Shown: positions 63,891-64,000 of the stretch, piece by piece | How positions within the stretch are numbered: position 1 is the stretch's first letter | Layout of the letters: every line of letters begins with the position of its first letter | Source: Crenobacter intestini | GTDB taxonomy: Bacteria; Pseudomonadota; Gammaproteobacteria; Burkholderiales; Chromobacteriaceae | Length of the DNA stretch: 64,000 nucleotides | Assembly: GCF_004919095.1 (NCBI RefSeq) | Contig: NZ_STGJ01000005.1 | Location: 143,340 to 207,339 of the forward strand | Direction: 5' to 3' | Notes under the pieces: generated by a model | What the model saw: only the letters and a program-made list of their open reading frames with translations | The model's database searches: none | Told to the model about the DNA's origin: nothing | Translations under genes and position numbers: made by a program

Positions 63891-64000
63891 CAATTCACGG
63901 CACGGGGCTGGGGGCGATAATCGCCGCCTTTGGCGATAATCGCCCACACGACCCGTGCCAGCTTGTTGGCCAGCGCACAGGCCACGATATTGCCGTGGCG
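63890..64000 (-). CDS. IS110-family transposase, C-terminal fragment (cut by window edge)
   Basis: The last 36 residues and TGA stop of a transposase. RHGNIVACALANKLARVVWAIIAKGGDYRP is the conserved C-terminal helix of the Transposase_20 domain of IS110/IS1111 proteins (compare the general pattern RxxNxAxVALANKxARxxWAxL). These DEDD-type recombinases insert at a target chosen by an RNA encoded in the element. The N-terminal DEDD domain and catalytic Ser are outside the window. Confidence 0.85.
   Translation of the reverse strand, partial: RHGNIVACALANKLARVVWAIIAKGGDYRPQPRAVN

Larger units (their letters stand above)
63690..64000 (-). mobile_element. End of an IS110/IS1111-family insertion sequence (continues past window)
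   Basis: The transposase fragment at 63890-64000 and the structured non-coding stretch before it are one element. The boundary at about 63690 is an estimate from where the interrupted reading frame ends. No terminal inverted repeat or target duplication can be tested, since the other end is outside the window; members of this family usually have none. Confidence 0.7.

Overview
The window is GC-rich, densely packed chromosomal DNA. Gene content and protein style suggest a betaproteobacterium of the Neisseriales, probably Chromobacteriaceae: polar-flagellum genes of that type, a long (813-residue) LigA as in Neisseria relatives, ZipA, RidA/HemW/RdgB housekeeping order, and a glutaryl-CoA plus GABA catabolic repertoire. 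Genus is not decided by the sequence.

Layout. 1-9.5 kb (mostly minus strand): recG (cut by the window edge), a secreted DUF2147 protein, PhzF, RidA, hemW-rdgB, a polyamine-binding protein, dusA-rph, and a coupled PP2C phosphatase/Ser-Thr kinase pair. 9.5-11.1 kb: yicC and two small envelope-type proteins. 11.2-18.9 kb: a 3-hydroxyacid dehydrogenase, then a flagellar block on the minus strand (free FlhB-C domain, fliK, DUF2802, fliT-like, fliS, fliD, flaG, fliC) with a very clear sigma-28 promoter in front of fliC. 16.7-19.8 kb: palindromic REP elements around a REP-associated tyrosine transposase. 19.8-25.3 kb: a nucleoside phosphorylase, ruvX-yqgE, smc. 25.4-32.9 kb (plus strand): narK-tonB, zipA, ligA, galU, hpt. 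32.9-35.9 kb: DUF3592, ylqF, DUF3820, an orphan terminator that marks a probable small RNA, DUF4870, and a short Tyr/Trp-rich leader ORF before an unrecognised gene. 35.9-41.4 kb: ETF-quinone oxidoreductase, CoA-transferase, glutaryl-CoA dehydrogenase and a divergent IclR regulator. 41.5-48.7 kb: argB and a TetR-controlled tripartite RND efflux operon. 48.9-53.1 kb: gabT-gabD-puuB. 53.1-60 kb: a membrane diguanylate cyclase, a conserved unknown, a GNAT-rhodanese-PaiB operon and a divergent MocR regulator. 60.1-63.3 kb: pstSCAB. 63.4-64 kb: non-coding DNA, the start of what looks like an interrupted gene, and the end of an IS110/IS1111-type insertion sequence that continues past the window.

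How the genes fit together. Glutaryl-CoA dehydrogenase delivers electrons through ETF to the ETF:quinone oxidoreductase encoded next to it; the CoA-transferase can make its substrate from glutarate. The polyamine-binding protein, PuuB, GabT and GabD together outline putrescine to GABA to succinate. The most interesting non-coding signals are (1) the IS110/IS1111 end with a structured region that may be the guide RNA, (2) a Tyr-rich leader peptide with attenuator-like hairpin upstream of an orphan gene, (3) an FNR-like box plus promoter plus strong terminator with no gene between them, and (4) the REP/RAYT locus, where a REP copy supplies the stop codon of the neighbouring gene. No tRNA, rRNA or CRISPR array was seen.
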